Of a stretch of 51,523 nt of DNA, positions 26,879 to 35,741 are shown one piece after another (position 1 is the first letter of the stretch; each line of letters begins with the position of its first letter). The DNA is from an uncultured Clostridia bacterium. GTDB taxonomy: Bacteria; Bacillota; Clostridia; Oscillospirales; Ruminococcaceae. The notes beneath the pieces were generated by a model. The model did no database searches. It was not told where the DNA came from and saw only the letters and a list, made by a program, of their open reading frames with translations. Location of the stretch: positions 1 to 51,523 of the forward strand of contig CANPZC010000016.1 of the NCBI GenBank assembly GCA_947589355.1. Direction: 5' to 3'. Both the position numbers and the translations under genes were made by a program.

Positions 26879-27715
26879 ATGGAGGACTTTATAAACGCAG
26901 AGTTTACCGAAGAAGAAGTATGTCGCATGGTAGACGAGGCGCGCGCAGAGATACGCAAAGAGCGCACCGACAGTCAGGCGGCAAAGCGCGGCTGGAGCTT
27001 TGAAAAGCTGTGCGACGACATTGACGTTTGCATATCGCCCGAGCACCGCTTTGGCACCGATGCTTTTTTGCTTGCAGATTTTGCTGCCCCTCGGCACAAA
27101 GACTATGTTTGCGACTACTGCGCGGGCTGCGGCATTGTGGCGTTTCTGATGATACGCGATTTTCAGCCCAAATACGTTGCCGCTTTAGAGATACAGCATC
27201 AGGCGGTGGAGCAGATGAATATTTCATACGACAGGAAAAGTACGCTACACATTGACATAATCGAGGGCGATCTTAAAGAATACAAAAGTGAAAAAGAGCT
27301 TGACCTGATAACCTGCAATCCTCCGTACAAAATAAATAACACGGGCATTAAAAACAGCAGTGATGCGGCTGCGGTGGCGCGGCACGAGATAATGTGCACC
27401 ATTGACGACGTATGCAAGAGCGCGGCTAGAAACTTGAAATTCGGCGGCAGGCTGTGCCTTTGCAACAGACCCGAGCGTTTATGCGATGTTTTATACGCGA
27501 TGAGGCAAAACGGCATTGAGCCGAAGCGTTTGCGAACGGTACAGAAAACGCCGCAAACGCCTCCGTGGCTTATACTGGTCGAGGGGTGCAAGGGCGGCAA
27601 GCCGTTTATGACGATAGAGCCGCCGCTGTACACTTCTGACGGGAACGGCGGATACTCGGCGGAAATGAAAAGGATATACAAACTGGATAAATACGGTCTG
27701 GAGGGCATGATATGA
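26879..27715 (+). CDS. tRNA1(Val) (adenine37-N6)-methyltransferase-like protein
   Basis: 278 residues. After an N-terminal acidic region, the Rossmann-type methyltransferase domain has the SAM motif VCDYCAGCGIVAFLM and the N6-adenine motif LITCNPPY (about residue 150). PEHRFGTDAFLLADFA is typical of TrmN6-type enzymes. The target base is inferred from family. GGAAG lies 7 bases upstream. The stop overlaps the polA start by 4 bases. Confidence 0.85.
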   Translation: MEDFINAEFTEEEVCRMVDEARAEIRKERTDSQAAKRGWSFEKLCDDIDVCISPEHRFGTDAFLLADFAAPRHKDYVCDYCAGCGIVAFLMIRDFQPKYVAALEIQHQAVEQMNISYDRKSTLHIDIIEGDLKEYKSEKELDLITCNPPYKINNTGIKNSSDAAAVARHEIMCTIDDVCKSAARNLKFGGRLCLCNRPERLCDVLYAMRQNGIEPKRLRTVQKTPQTPPWLILVEGCKGGKPFMTIEPPLYTSDGNGGYSAEMKRIYKLDKYGLEGMI

Positions 27716-30255
27716 AACTACTTGCGATAGACGGCAACAGCATACTCAACAGGGCATTTTACGGGATAAGAATGCTTTCAAACTCAAAGGGTATGTTCAC
27801 CAACGCGATAACGGGATTTCTCAATATTTTTCTGAAAGAGCTTTCGGAGGTATCGCCCGACTGCGCGGCGGTGGCGTTTGACCTGCCTGCCCCGACATTC
27901 CGGCACAAAAAGTCTGCGACATACAAGGCGAACCGCAAAGGTATGCCGCCAGAGCTTGCAATGCAGCTGCCGATAATAAAGCAGATACTCACCGCGATGG
28001 GCATAAAGATAATAGAATGCGAGGGCTTTGAGGCTGACGACATTTTAGGCACGCTTTCGCGCATATGCACCGAAAACGGCAGCGAGTGTTATATCGTCAC
28101 GGGCGACCGCGACAGTTTGCAGCTGGTGAGCAAAACCACTACCGTTCGTTTGGCGACAAACAAAGGCACTGTGATATACGACCCTGCGAAAGTAAAAGAA
28201 GTGTACGGCTTAGAGCCTTTGCAGCTTATTGAAGTCAAGGCTTTGCAGGGGGATAGCTCTGACAACATATCGGGCGTTGCAGGTATAGGCGAAAAAACGG
28301 CGCTTTCGCTTATTCAGCAGTTTGGCAGTATTGACGGTCTTTATGAAAAGCTGGATGGCAGCGCGCTGACGGCATCTGTAAAGGCAAAGCTTACAAACGG
28401 CAAAGAAAGCGCATACGAGAGCCGCTGGCTGGGTACTATTGTGAAAGATGCGCCTATACCGCAAAGCTTGGACGAATACGCCAAAAAGCCGCAGGATAAT
28501 GCCGCTCTGTGCGATATTTTCGGCGAGCTTGAGATGTTTAAAATGCGCGAGCGATTTGCCACGGGCGCTCAGGGCGACACTGCCGCGGAAGAAAAGGTAA
28601 AGATAGCAGATGCGCCGAAATATGAGGTAAAGCCTTTGGACGGCGGTGCGCTTGATAAGCTGAAAAATGCCGCAAAGCCCATATGTTTTATATTCGCTGA
28701 CGGCAATTTGCAGGTGTTTTCTGAGGGTGCTATATACGAAACTAATGATGAGCAGGCGGCGCTTGATTTTCTGGAAAGCGACTGTGAAAAGTACTGCTTT
28801 GAGGGCAAGGCGGCGCACAAATTCGCGCTCTCTCACGGCAAGGAAGTAAAGGAACTTACGTTTGCGTGCGATCTGGCAGGGTATCTTTTAAATTCGCTTT
28901 CCACAGAATACACCGTTGAAAATATGTGTTTGAAATACAAGGTGATGTACCGCTCCGACATGGCAGGGTATGAAAATATTTCGTCGCTTGACGGGCTGTG
29001 CAGTCATCTTAAAGCGGAGATAAGCGGCAGCGGAATGGACAGCCTGTTTTATGATATTGAACTGCCTCTGTGCGAGGTGCTTGCCTCTATGGAGCTTGCA
29101 GGCGTTAAGGTAAACGCTGACGGCGTGCGCTCGTTCGGCGAGGGGCTTAAAGGCGACATAACGCAGCTGGAGCAGGAAATTTACGATATTGCAGGGCATG
29201 AATTCAATATATCATCGCCAAAGCAGCTGGGCGTTGTGCTTTTTGAGGAGCTGCATCTGCCGTGCAAAAAGAAAACGAAGTCGGGCTATTCTACCAACGC
29301 CGAGGTGCTTGAAGATATTGCAGATCGCTCGCCTATCATACCGAAAATACTGGAATACCGCACGCTTACAAAGCTAAGCTCTACCTATGTTGACGGGCTT
29401 CTGAAAGAGATACGCGCTGACGGCAGGGTACACTCTGTCTTCAAGCAGACAGAAACACGCACGGGCAGAATTTCTTCTACAGAGCCGAATATGCAGAACA
29501 TTCCCGTTCGCAAAGAGATAGGCAGGAATATGAGAAAATTCTTTGTTGCGGAAAGCGGAAACCTGCTGCTCGATGCCGACTACAGCCAGATAGAACTGCG
29601 TGTGCTGGCAGCTGTTTGCGGCGATGAGAACATGAAAAAGATATTTTTAAGCGGCGGCGATATACACACTTCAACCGCGGCGCAGGTGTTTGGTTTACCC
29701 GAAGATTTTATAACGCCCGAGATGAGGCGTGCCGCAAAGGCTGTAAACTTCGGCATAATTTACGGCATAGGGCCTTTCTCGCTCTCAAAAGACATAGGCG
29801 TTTCGGTGGCACAGGCTAAAAAGTATATACAAGACTATCTCAGTAACTTCCCCAACGTTTCAAAATACATGGACAAGGTGGTGGAAGATGCGCAGAAGCA
29901 AGGCTATGTTACCACGGTTTTTGGCAGGAGAAGATACATTCCCGAGCTTTTGTCATCTAACAAAAACGTGCAGGCATTCGGCAAGCGCGCGGCAATGAAC
30001 GCACCTATCCAGGGCGCGGCGGCGGACATTATAAAAATAGCTATGGTAAGGGTGTATAAACGCCTTAAAGAGGAAAAGCTGAACGCTAAACTTATTCTGC
30101 AAGTGCATGACGAACTTATCGTTGAGGCGGCAAAGGAAGATGCCGAAAAGGCTGCGCAGGTGCTTTATGAAGAAATGAAAAAGGCTGTTACTTTAGATGT
30201 GCCCATTCCTGCTGACGTTGGCACGGGCGAGAGCTGGTATGATGCCAAGCAGTAA
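27712..30255 (+). CDS. polA: DNA polymerase I
   Basis: Repair and Okazaki-fragment processing polymerase, 847 residues. The 5'-3' exonuclease fills residues 1-290 (LLAIDGNSILNRAFYG, GFEADDILGTLS, VTGDRDSLQL, GDSSDNISGVAGIGEKTA). Residues about 300-460 correspond to the 3'-5' proofreading domain but lack its acidic motifs, so proofreading is probably absent, as in Bacillus. The polymerase domain has motif A LLDADYSQIELR (about 620), motif B RRAAKAVNFGIIYGI and motif C LQVHDELIVEA (about 798). Confidence 0.98.
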   Translation: MKLLAIDGNSILNRAFYGIRMLSNSKGMFTNAITGFLNIFLKELSEVSPDCAAVAFDLPAPTFRHKKSATYKANRKGMPPELAMQLPIIKQILTAMGIKIIECEGFEADDILGTLSRICTENGSECYIVTGDRDSLQLVSKTTTVRLATNKGTVIYDPAKVKEVYGLEPLQLIEVKALQGDSSDNISGVAGIGEKTALSLIQQFGSIDGLYEKLDGSALTASVKAKLTNGKESAYESRWLGTIVKDAPIPQSLDEYAKKPQDNAALCDIFGELEMFKMRERFATGAQGDTAAEEKVKIADAPKYEVKPLDGGALDKLKNAAKPICFIFADGNLQVFSEGAIYETNDEQAALDFLESDCEKYCFEGKAAHKFALSHGKEVKELTFACDLAGYLLNSLSTEYTVENMCLKYKVMYRSDMAGYENISSLDGLCSHLKAEISGSGMDSLFYDIELPLCEVLASMELAGVKVNADGVRSFGEGLKGDITQLEQEIYDIAGHEFNISSPKQLGVVLFEELHLPCKKKTKSGYSTNAEVLEDIADRSPIIPKILEYRTLTKLSSTYVDGLLKEIRADGRVHSVFKQTETRTGRISSTEPNMQNIPVRKEIGRNMRKFFVAESGNLLLDADYSQIELRVLAAVCGDENMKKIFLSGGDIHTSTAAQVFGLPEDFITPEMRRAAKAVNFGIIYGIGPFSLSKDIGVSVAQAKKYIQDYLSNFPNVSKYMDKVVEDAQKQGYVTTVFGRRRYIPELLSSNKNVQAFGKRAAMNAPIQGAAADIIKIAMVRVYKRLKEEKLNAKLILQVHDELIVEAAKEDAEKAAQVLYEEMKKAVTLDVPIPADVGTGESWYDAKQ

Positions 30256-30262
30256 AAACCTA

Positions 30263-30291
30263 TTGCAAAGCAGAAAAAAGTGTGATATAAT
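30263..30291 (+). promoter_or_regulatory. Promoter of the LacI-type regulator
   Basis: TTGCAA (30263-30268), 17 bases, TATAAT (30286-30291), in the 67-base gap after polA. Confidence 0.65.
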
Positions 30292-30322
30292 ATCATTACT
30301 ACTAATTTCAGGGTGATCTTAT

Positions 30323-31318
30323 ATGAATGTTACTATAAAAGATGTTGCAAAGGCTGCCAACGTTTCGGTGGCGACCGTTTCAAGGGTACTCAACGGCAGC
30401 GCGAGCGTTTCAAAAGAATCAACGCAGAGGGTGAACGATGCGATAAAAGAGCTGAAATACAGCCCTAACTTTCTGGGGCGCAATCTTCGCAAATGTGTTA
30501 CCAACAGGATACTGGTAATCCAGCCGTCGTCGGATCATTCGCTGTATGCAAAGATAATCGCAGGCATGAGCGACGAGGCTGAAAAGGTGGGTTTTGACAT
30601 AGTTACGGCTATTTCAAACGGCAGCAGAGAGTCTGAAAAGCGACAGATGGATATGCTTTACAACCGCACTGTTGACGGCGCGGTGCTGCTGGGTACTTCT
30701 CTTGACAAGGACACCATTAACAGCATTGCGGAGAACTTCAACATTGCGCTTTGCTGCGAGAGCGTTCACGGGGCTGACGTGCTGACTGTGGTAGTTGACG
30801 ACGAGGCAGGCGGCTATGATGCGACCACGGCGCTTATCAAAAAAGGTCACACAAAGATAGCTATGATATCGGTGCAGGGAGATGTTATCTCCTCAGGGCT
30901 GCGTGAAAAGGGCTACAAAAAAGCGCTGAAAGATCACGGCATCGAGCCGAGAGAGGAATACATTTGGCATGGCGAGTATGAATATGAAAACGCCGCGTCG
31001 GCAACGAAGTATTTTCTTTCGCTGCCCGACAGACCGACCGCAATTTTCGCGGTGTCTGACAATCTGGCGGCAGGCGTTATAAAGACAGCCTCGCAAATGG
31101 GCATAAAGGTAGGCAAGGAGCTTGCCGTGATAGGCTTTGACGGTATTACATGGTGCGAGAGGTTCGTGCCGTCTATATCAAGTATAGCGCAGCCGTGCGA
31201 GGAAATGGGCAGGCTGGTGGCGCAGAAGCTTATTGCGAACATCACCGAGGGCGCAAACGACAAGGGCAGATACACGCTGAAACACAGCCTTGTTTTGAGG
31301 GAATCCACAGGAGACTGA
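30323..31318 (+). CDS. LacI-family transcriptional regulator
   Basis: 331 residues. The N-terminal helix-turn-helix and hinge read TIKDVAKAANVSVATVSRVL and NDAIKELKYSPNFLGRNL. The periplasmic-binding-protein-like effector domain follows (TALIKKGHTKIAMIS, PTAIFAVSDNLAAGVIKTA, IGFDGITWCERFVPSISSI). It probably senses a sugar, but no transport or catabolic operon is adjacent, so its targets are unknown. It is monocistronic and closed by a strong terminator. Confidence 0.93.
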   Translation: MNVTIKDVAKAANVSVATVSRVLNGSASVSKESTQRVNDAIKELKYSPNFLGRNLRKCVTNRILVIQPSSDHSLYAKIIAGMSDEAEKVGFDIVTAISNGSRESEKRQMDMLYNRTVDGAVLLGTSLDKDTINSIAENFNIALCCESVHGADVLTVVVDDEAGGYDATTALIKKGHTKIAMISVQGDVISSGLREKGYKKALKDHGIEPREEYIWHGEYEYENAASATKYFLSLPDRPTAIFAVSDNLAAGVIKTASQMGIKVGKELAVIGFDGITWCERFVPSISSIAQPCEEMGRLVAQKLIANITEGANDKGRYTLKHSLVLRESTGD

Positions 31319-31333
31319 ATAATGAATATAAAA

Positions 31334-31367
31334 CCCGTCGGAGAGAAGATTCTCTGACGGGTGGTTT
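31334..31367 (+). terminator. Terminator of the LacI-type regulator gene
   Basis: CCCGTC-GAGA and TCTC-GACGGG form an interrupted stem (31334-31361) followed by TGGTTTT. Confidence 0.8.
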
Positions 31368-31374
31368 TATAAAT

Positions 31375-31676
31375 AGTGAATAATGAATAGTGAAGAGTGA
31401 AGAGTTAAGGTGCGGCTTACGCAGTGTCTTGTCGGCTTTAGCCTCCAAGCCACCCCGAAAAAATCCCTCGCCGCCATAAACGGTCGGCGGCGCACACCTT
31501 GCGGTGTAACGGGCTTTTTTCCTTTGCTACCAACACTTAGCGTGTAAACTAAACCGTAACTTTTCAGCGAGTGCGTTTAACCGCACAAGTTGTAATCCTT
31601 GTTAAGAATTTAAAATACGCGGCGTAAGCCGCACATTATCTATTAACTATTCGTTATTCAATATTCACTATTCACT
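31375..31676 (+). repeat. Dispersed structured intergenic repeat, copy B, with terminal inverted repeats
   Basis: A 302-base element with arms 31375-31422 and 31618-31676 that are imperfect inverted repeats, both built from 7-base units (AGTGAAT type) plus GTGCGGCTTACG. 31401-31453 is identical to 984-1036. The core can form an outer stem (458-467/511-520 of the 31 kb block) enclosing 31469-31475/31486-31492 and 31494-31498/31503-31507. No open reading frame is present. The build resembles a miniature inverted-repeat element. The rest of the 31319-31733 gap holds only the terminator and a short GC hairpin near 31690. Confidence 0.75.
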
Positions 31677-31733
31677 AATTCTGCTCCGCAGGCTGCGCGA
31701 CAGCGCAAAATTAAAAATAAACCTTTACAACTC

Positions 31734-32657
31734 TCAGTTCCTTATAAATATATACACTGCATATGCTACATACATCAGCAGGGCGAAAATGCCTTTGGGG
31801 CGTGAATATTTGTCCTTTCTGAAAAGCATCAGCAGCATTATTATGCTGACCGCTGCAAGTATCGAGAGGTCTATCACGGACGACATCTTCACGGGAACAG
31901 GATTGAGCGTTACCGAGAACGCCAGCACGAACAGCAGATTGAAAATATTTGAGCCGACAACGTTGCCCAGCGCGAGACCGTTTTCGCCCTTTGCAGATGC
32001 GACTATCGAAGTCACAAGTTCGGGGAGCGAAGTACCCATGGCTATTATGGTAAGGCTTATGAGCGTCTGGCTCATGCCGAGTTTTTCGGCTATCACAACG
32101 GCGTTGTCAACTACCATATCGCCGCCGATCACCACCGCCGCGAGACCTATCACTATAAAAATTATGCTCTTTACCGCCGAAAGCTTCTTGCCGCTATCTT
32201 CCTCGGCGGTCTTGTTTTTCACGGCTTTGCGTATGGTAAGAAACAGGTACGATGCGAACAGCGCGACAAGTATCAGACCGTCAACACGCGAGAGGCGTTT
32301 ATCTATACTTAAAGCAAGCACCACCGCGGTCATCACTATTGAAAACGGCAGGTCAAATCTCTTTATATCGCGCTCGACGGGCATTGCCGATATTGCGGCG
32401 CACACGCCCACCACCACAAGCAGGTTGAACATATTAGAGCCTATAACGTTGCCGAGGCAGATCTCGTTGCTGCCTGCAAAGCCTGCGGATATACTAACCG
32501 CGGCTTCGGGTGCGCTTGTGCCGAATGACACCACTGTAAGACCTATTATAAACTGCGGCACTTTAAGTATTCTGGCGACGCTGCCCGAGCCGTCAACGAA
32601 GATGTCTGCGCCCTTTATCAGCAGCACAAAGCCGACTATCAGCAAAATGTATTCCAT
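31734..32657 (-). CDS. Calcium/sodium antiporter family protein (CaCA superfamily)
   Basis: 307-residue membrane protein with about ten hydrophobic segments in two inverted halves. The alpha repeats carry FGTSAPEAAVSISAG and MGTSLPELVTSIVAS, the hallmark of YrbG-type cation exchangers. It should exchange Ca2+ (or another cation) for Na+ or H+. The ATG at 32657 was chosen because the promoter places the transcript start near 32689, ruling out the longer frame. Confidence 0.92.
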   Translation of the reverse strand: MEYILLIVGFVLLIKGADIFVDGSGSVARILKVPQFIIGLTVVSFGTSAPEAAVSISAGFAGSNEICLGNVIGSNMFNLLVVVGVCAAISAMPVERDIKRFDLPFSIVMTAVVLALSIDKRLSRVDGLILVALFASYLFLTIRKAVKNKTAEEDSGKKLSAVKSIIFIVIGLAAVVIGGDMVVDNAVVIAEKLGMSQTLISLTIIAMGTSLPELVTSIVASAKGENGLALGNVVGSNIFNLLFVLAFSVTLNPVPVKMSSVIDLSILAAVSIIMLLMLFRKDKYSRPKGIFALLMYVAYAVYIFIRN

Positions 32658-32695
32658 GTCTTTTTTAGTCACTCCGAATTTTATTATCAAATCTT

Positions 32696-32724
32696 ATTGT
32701 ACCACATTATAAATAATATTGCAA
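32696..32724 (-). promoter_or_regulatory. Promoter of the exchanger gene
   Basis: TTGCAA (32724-32719), 17 bases, TACAAT (32701-32696) on the minus strand. Confidence 0.65.
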
Positions 32725-32742
32725 GAAAATTTTTAAAAACAC

Positions 32743-32771
32743 TTGCTATATTTTTTTGCAGATGTTATAAT
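32743..32771 (+). promoter_or_regulatory. Promoter of the AKR-ECF-DUF1893-RadC operon
   Basis: TTGCTA (32743-32748), 17 bases, TATAAT (32766-32771). It diverges from the exchanger promoter with 18 bases between the -35 boxes. Confidence 0.7.
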
Positions 32772-32814
32772 ATAATTGTATTGTACACAACGAAACAATG
32801 AAAGGAGTAATTCT

Positions 32815-33945
32815 ATGATCTACAATGATTTTCAAGGCATGAAAATTTCCGCGCTGGGTATGGGTAATATGCGCCTGCCCACTACCGATGGCAACGATGC
32901 GCACATCGACGAGGAGCGCGTTGCGAAGATGATAGACACCGCCATGAAAAACGGCGTGAATTACTATGATACCGCATGGGGCTATCACAGCGGTCAGTCG
33001 GAGATAGTAGTCGGAAAGGTGCTTAAAAACTACCCTCGCGACAGCTTTTATCTTGCTACGAAGTTTCCCGGCTATGACAACTCAAATATGCCGAAAGTGA
33101 AAGAGATATTTGAAAAGCAGCTTGAAAAATGTCAGGTGGAGTATTTCGATTTTTACCTGTTCCACAACGTTTGCGAATCAAATATCGATGACTATCTTGA
33201 CCCGAAGTTCGGCATTTTTGAATATCTTTACGAGCAGAAGAAAAACGGCAGGATAAGGCACCTGGGCTTTTCTGCGCATGGTAACTACAACACCATGAAG
33301 CGTTTTCTAGATGCGTACGGAAAGCACATGGAGTTTTGCCAGATACAGCTGAACTACCTTGACTGGAAGTTCCAAGATGCGGAGAAAAAAGTACAGCTTC
33401 TTAATGAATACGGCGTGCCGACTTTGGTTATGGAACCCGTAAGGGGCGGCAGACTTGCTTCGCTTTCTGATGAGGACACCGCGCTGCTGAAATCTTTAAG
33501 ACCCGATGAGAGCATTGCGGCGTGGGCGTTCAGGTTTGTGCAGAGCCTGCCGAATATTGTTACCGTGCTTTCAGGTATGTCAAACGACGAACAGGTGGCT
33601 GACAATCTGAAAACATTCTCGGAAAGAAAGCCGCTGAATGACAAGGAAATGGCGGCGCTGATGTCTATTGCAGATAAGATGATAGCCGAGAACGCGCTCC
33701 CCTGCACCGCCTGCCGCTACTGCACAAGTCACTGTCCGCAGCAGCTGGATATACCAAATCTTCTCGCGCTTTACAATGAGCATTATCTCACTCGCGGCGG
33801 ATTTATAGCGCCTATGGCTCTTTCAGCTCTGCCGCAGGAAAAACAACCCAGCAGCTGCATAGGCTGCCGAAGCTGCGAAGCGGTATGCCCACAGCAGATA
33901 AAAATATCGGAAGCTATGAGCGATTTCACTAAGCGTTTACAGTAA
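32815..33945 (+). CDS. Aldo/keto reductase with C-terminal ferredoxin-like domain
   Basis: 376 residues. The TIM-barrel part has the AKR residues in NYYDTAWGYHSGQSE (Asp, Tyr), LATKFPG (Lys) and FYLFHNVCE (His). The C-terminal 85 residues hold two cysteine motifs, CTACRYCTSHCP (about residue 296) and CIGCRSCEAVCP (about 346), predicted to bind 4Fe-4S clusters. This form is common in strict anaerobes; substrate and electron partner are unknown. AAAGGAG precedes the ATG. First gene of a four-gene operon. Confidence 0.93.
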   Translation: MIYNDFQGMKISALGMGNMRLPTTDGNDAHIDEERVAKMIDTAMKNGVNYYDTAWGYHSGQSEIVVGKVLKNYPRDSFYLATKFPGYDNSNMPKVKEIFEKQLEKCQVEYFDFYLFHNVCESNIDDYLDPKFGIFEYLYEQKKNGRIRHLGFSAHGNYNTMKRFLDAYGKHMEFCQIQLNYLDWKFQDAEKKVQLLNEYGVPTLVMEPVRGGRLASLSDEDTALLKSLRPDESIAAWAFRFVQSLPNIVTVLSGMSNDEQVADNLKTFSERKPLNDKEMAALMSIADKMIAENALPCTACRYCTSHCPQQLDIPNLLALYNEHYLTRGGFIAPMALSALPQEKQPSSCIGCRSCEAVCPQQIKISEAMSDFTKRLQ

Positions 33946-33976
33946 TACATAAATATTATACACGGAGGTAACGAAT

Positions 33977-34531
33977 ATGTCAACAACTGTAGTAAGCAAA
34001 AAGAGAATTTCCGTTACGGCGCAGTTTATTTACGCCGCGGCAACAATAATAGCGGCTGTGGTTTTGCCGCAGATATGCCACCTGGCAGGCGCGGCTCTGC
34101 ACATGGGAACATCGATAGGTGAAGTGCTGCTGCCTATGCATCTGCCAATAATTCTTTGCGGAATACTGGCAGGCCCTTACGCGGCTGGCATTGCAGGAGC
34201 GCTTGCACCTTTGGCTTCTTTTCTGATGACGAGTATGCCGACAAAAATAATGCTGCCGTTTATGATGATAGAACTTGCGGCATACGGTGTTTCGGCAGGG
34301 CTGCTTGGCAAAACAAAGCTGCCTACTCTCGCTTCTGTATTTTCTGCACAGGTCATAGGCAGGGCTGTAAGGGCTCTGGCGATACTTTTTGTATTCTACG
34401 TAATAGGCAGCAAGGCTGTCGCACCTGCTGTGATACTTAAAAGCATACCTACGGGCATTGCAGGCATAGTTTTGCAGCTTGTGTCCATTCCGCTGATAAC
34501 GTGGGCGGTAAGGCGCAAAGAAAATGACTGA
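33977..34531 (+). CDS. ECF transporter S component-like membrane protein
   Basis: 184 residues, about six hydrophobic segments, with an LPMHLPIILCGILAGPYAA segment and an LPFMMIELAAYG segment as found in S components of energy-coupling factor vitamin transporters. The ligand cannot be read from sequence. The ATPase and T subunits are not in the window, so it would have to share a genome-wide ECF module. Overlaps DUF1893 by 8 bases. Confidence 0.85.
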   Translation: MSTTVVSKKRISVTAQFIYAAATIIAAVVLPQICHLAGAALHMGTSIGEVLLPMHLPIILCGILAGPYAAGIAGALAPLASFLMTSMPTKIMLPFMMIELAAYGVSAGLLGKTKLPTLASVFSAQVIGRAVRALAILFVFYVIGSKAVAPAVILKSIPTGIAGIVLQLVSIPLITWAVRRKEND

Positions 34532-34967
34532 AGCTCTTAAAAAGGCAAAGGACATACTTCTCTCAGATAATTCTTTAACTTGCGCCGCTTGCGGCGATGA
34601 TATTTTCACGAGCCGTGAGCGCGGTGTAAAGCCGCTTTTGCAGCTGTATGAAAGCAAAAAAGACTATTCGCATTACAGCTTTGCGGACAAGGTGATAGGC
34701 AAGGCAGCGGCATTTATGTATGTTCTTTTGAATGTTAAGGAAATTTACTGCATTACGGTAAGCGAACTTGCCGCCAAAGTACTTGACGAGCATGGCATTA
34801 AACTTTACTATGAAAATATTGTGCCTGCAATAAAAAACCGCCGAGGTGACGGCTTTTGCCCTATGGAAACGGCTGTAAAAAACATTTCACAGCCGAAAGA
34901 GGCGTATGGAGCTATTGTAAAAAGGCTTGCCGAAATGCACGCTGCGGGCGGTGAAAACCATGGCTGA
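34524..34967 (+). CDS. DUF1893 domain protein
   Basis: 147 residues. TCAACGDDIFTSRERGVKPL near the start, ADKVIGKAAAFMYVLL and the CPMETAVKN segment match DUF1893, a deaminase-like fold family without proven activity. Conserved cysteines may bind metal. It overlaps its neighbours on both sides, so translation is probably coupled. Confidence 0.88.
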   Translation: MTEALKKAKDILLSDNSLTCAACGDDIFTSRERGVKPLLQLYESKKDYSHYSFADKVIGKAAAFMYVLLNVKEIYCITVSELAAKVLDEHGIKLYYENIVPAIKNRRGDGFCPMETAVKNISQPKEAYGAIVKRLAEMHAAGGENHG

Positions 34968-35694
34968 CGACAAGGTAAACATTCACGCAGGGCACAGGCA
35001 GCGGATAAGAGATCGAATATCCGAGACGGGGCTGCGCGGATTTTCGGAGCATGAAGTGCTTGAATTTCTGCTTTTCTACACAATACCGAGGCGCAACACA
35101 AACGAACTCGCTCACGAACTTATAGCGCGCTTTGGCAGCCTTTACGGCGTATCGCAGGCAAGCATCGATGAGCTTTGCGAGGTGAAAGGCATATCGCGCA
35201 AAAGTGCGGCGTTCATAAAATACTTGCCGCAGCTTTCGCAGCAACTGACCGAGGCGGATATGCGGCCTGTAATGTCAAACGTTCAGACGGTATTAAAGAT
35301 AGTAAAAAACTACTTTGAAGACCTGGATTGCGGCTGCATGATGGCGTTTTGCCTGACATCTTCGCTCAGGCTGGTGGAGGCAGCGACCATATGCGAGAGC
35401 GAACCGTTCAAAGAAATAACTTCTCCTGCCAACATCGTTAAAAAGCTTGCAGTAAACGAATGTACCGACATAATACTGGCTCACAAGACCAACCGAAACG
35501 ATATTCTGCCAAGCGATAAAGAACTTGCGGCGTTGAAAGAGCTGTACAAACTTTTAGACAAGCTGGATATACGTTACCGCGATCACATTATCGTTTCAAA
35601 GCAGAATGTGGTGTTCTCACTTTGCGATGCAGGAATGTTTGAACTTGTAAAAAAGGGCGTTAACCAACATATAACATCGCGGCAGCGTTGGTAA
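34960..35694 (+). CDS. RadC-like protein with degenerate JAMM motif
   Basis: 244 residues with the RadC layout: helix-hairpin-helix region (SLYGVSQASIDELCEVKGIS) then JAB domain. The usual HxHP...S..D reads ILAHKTNRNDILPSDKEL, so the second histidine is threonine and the final aspartate is shifted or lost. A metalloprotease-like activity is therefore unlikely. The ATG at 34960 follows GGTGA by 5 bases. The intact paralogue is at 22059. Confidence 0.8.
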   Translation: MADDKVNIHAGHRQRIRDRISETGLRGFSEHEVLEFLLFYTIPRRNTNELAHELIARFGSLYGVSQASIDELCEVKGISRKSAAFIKYLPQLSQQLTEADMRPVMSNVQTVLKIVKNYFEDLDCGCMMAFCLTSSLRLVEAATICESEPFKEITSPANIVKKLAVNECTDIILAHKTNRNDILPSDKELAALKELYKLLDKLDIRYRDHIIVSKQNVVFSLCDAGMFELVKKGVNQHITSRQRW

Positions 35695-35709
35695 AATAAC
35701 AAAATACAA

Positions 35710-35741
35710 CAGCGGAAGCCACCACGGTTTCCGCTGTTTTT
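35710..35741. terminator. Bidirectional terminator between convergent genes
   Basis: CAGCGGAA and TTCCGCTG form the outer stem with an inner CC/GG pair, followed by TTTTT on the plus strand. It ends the AKR operon and the flavoprotein gene. Confidence 0.8.

Noticed and set aside
30319-31308. Minus-strand frames opposite the LacI-type gene
   Set aside because: They are shadows of a well-supported gene with clear helix-turn-helix and effector domains.
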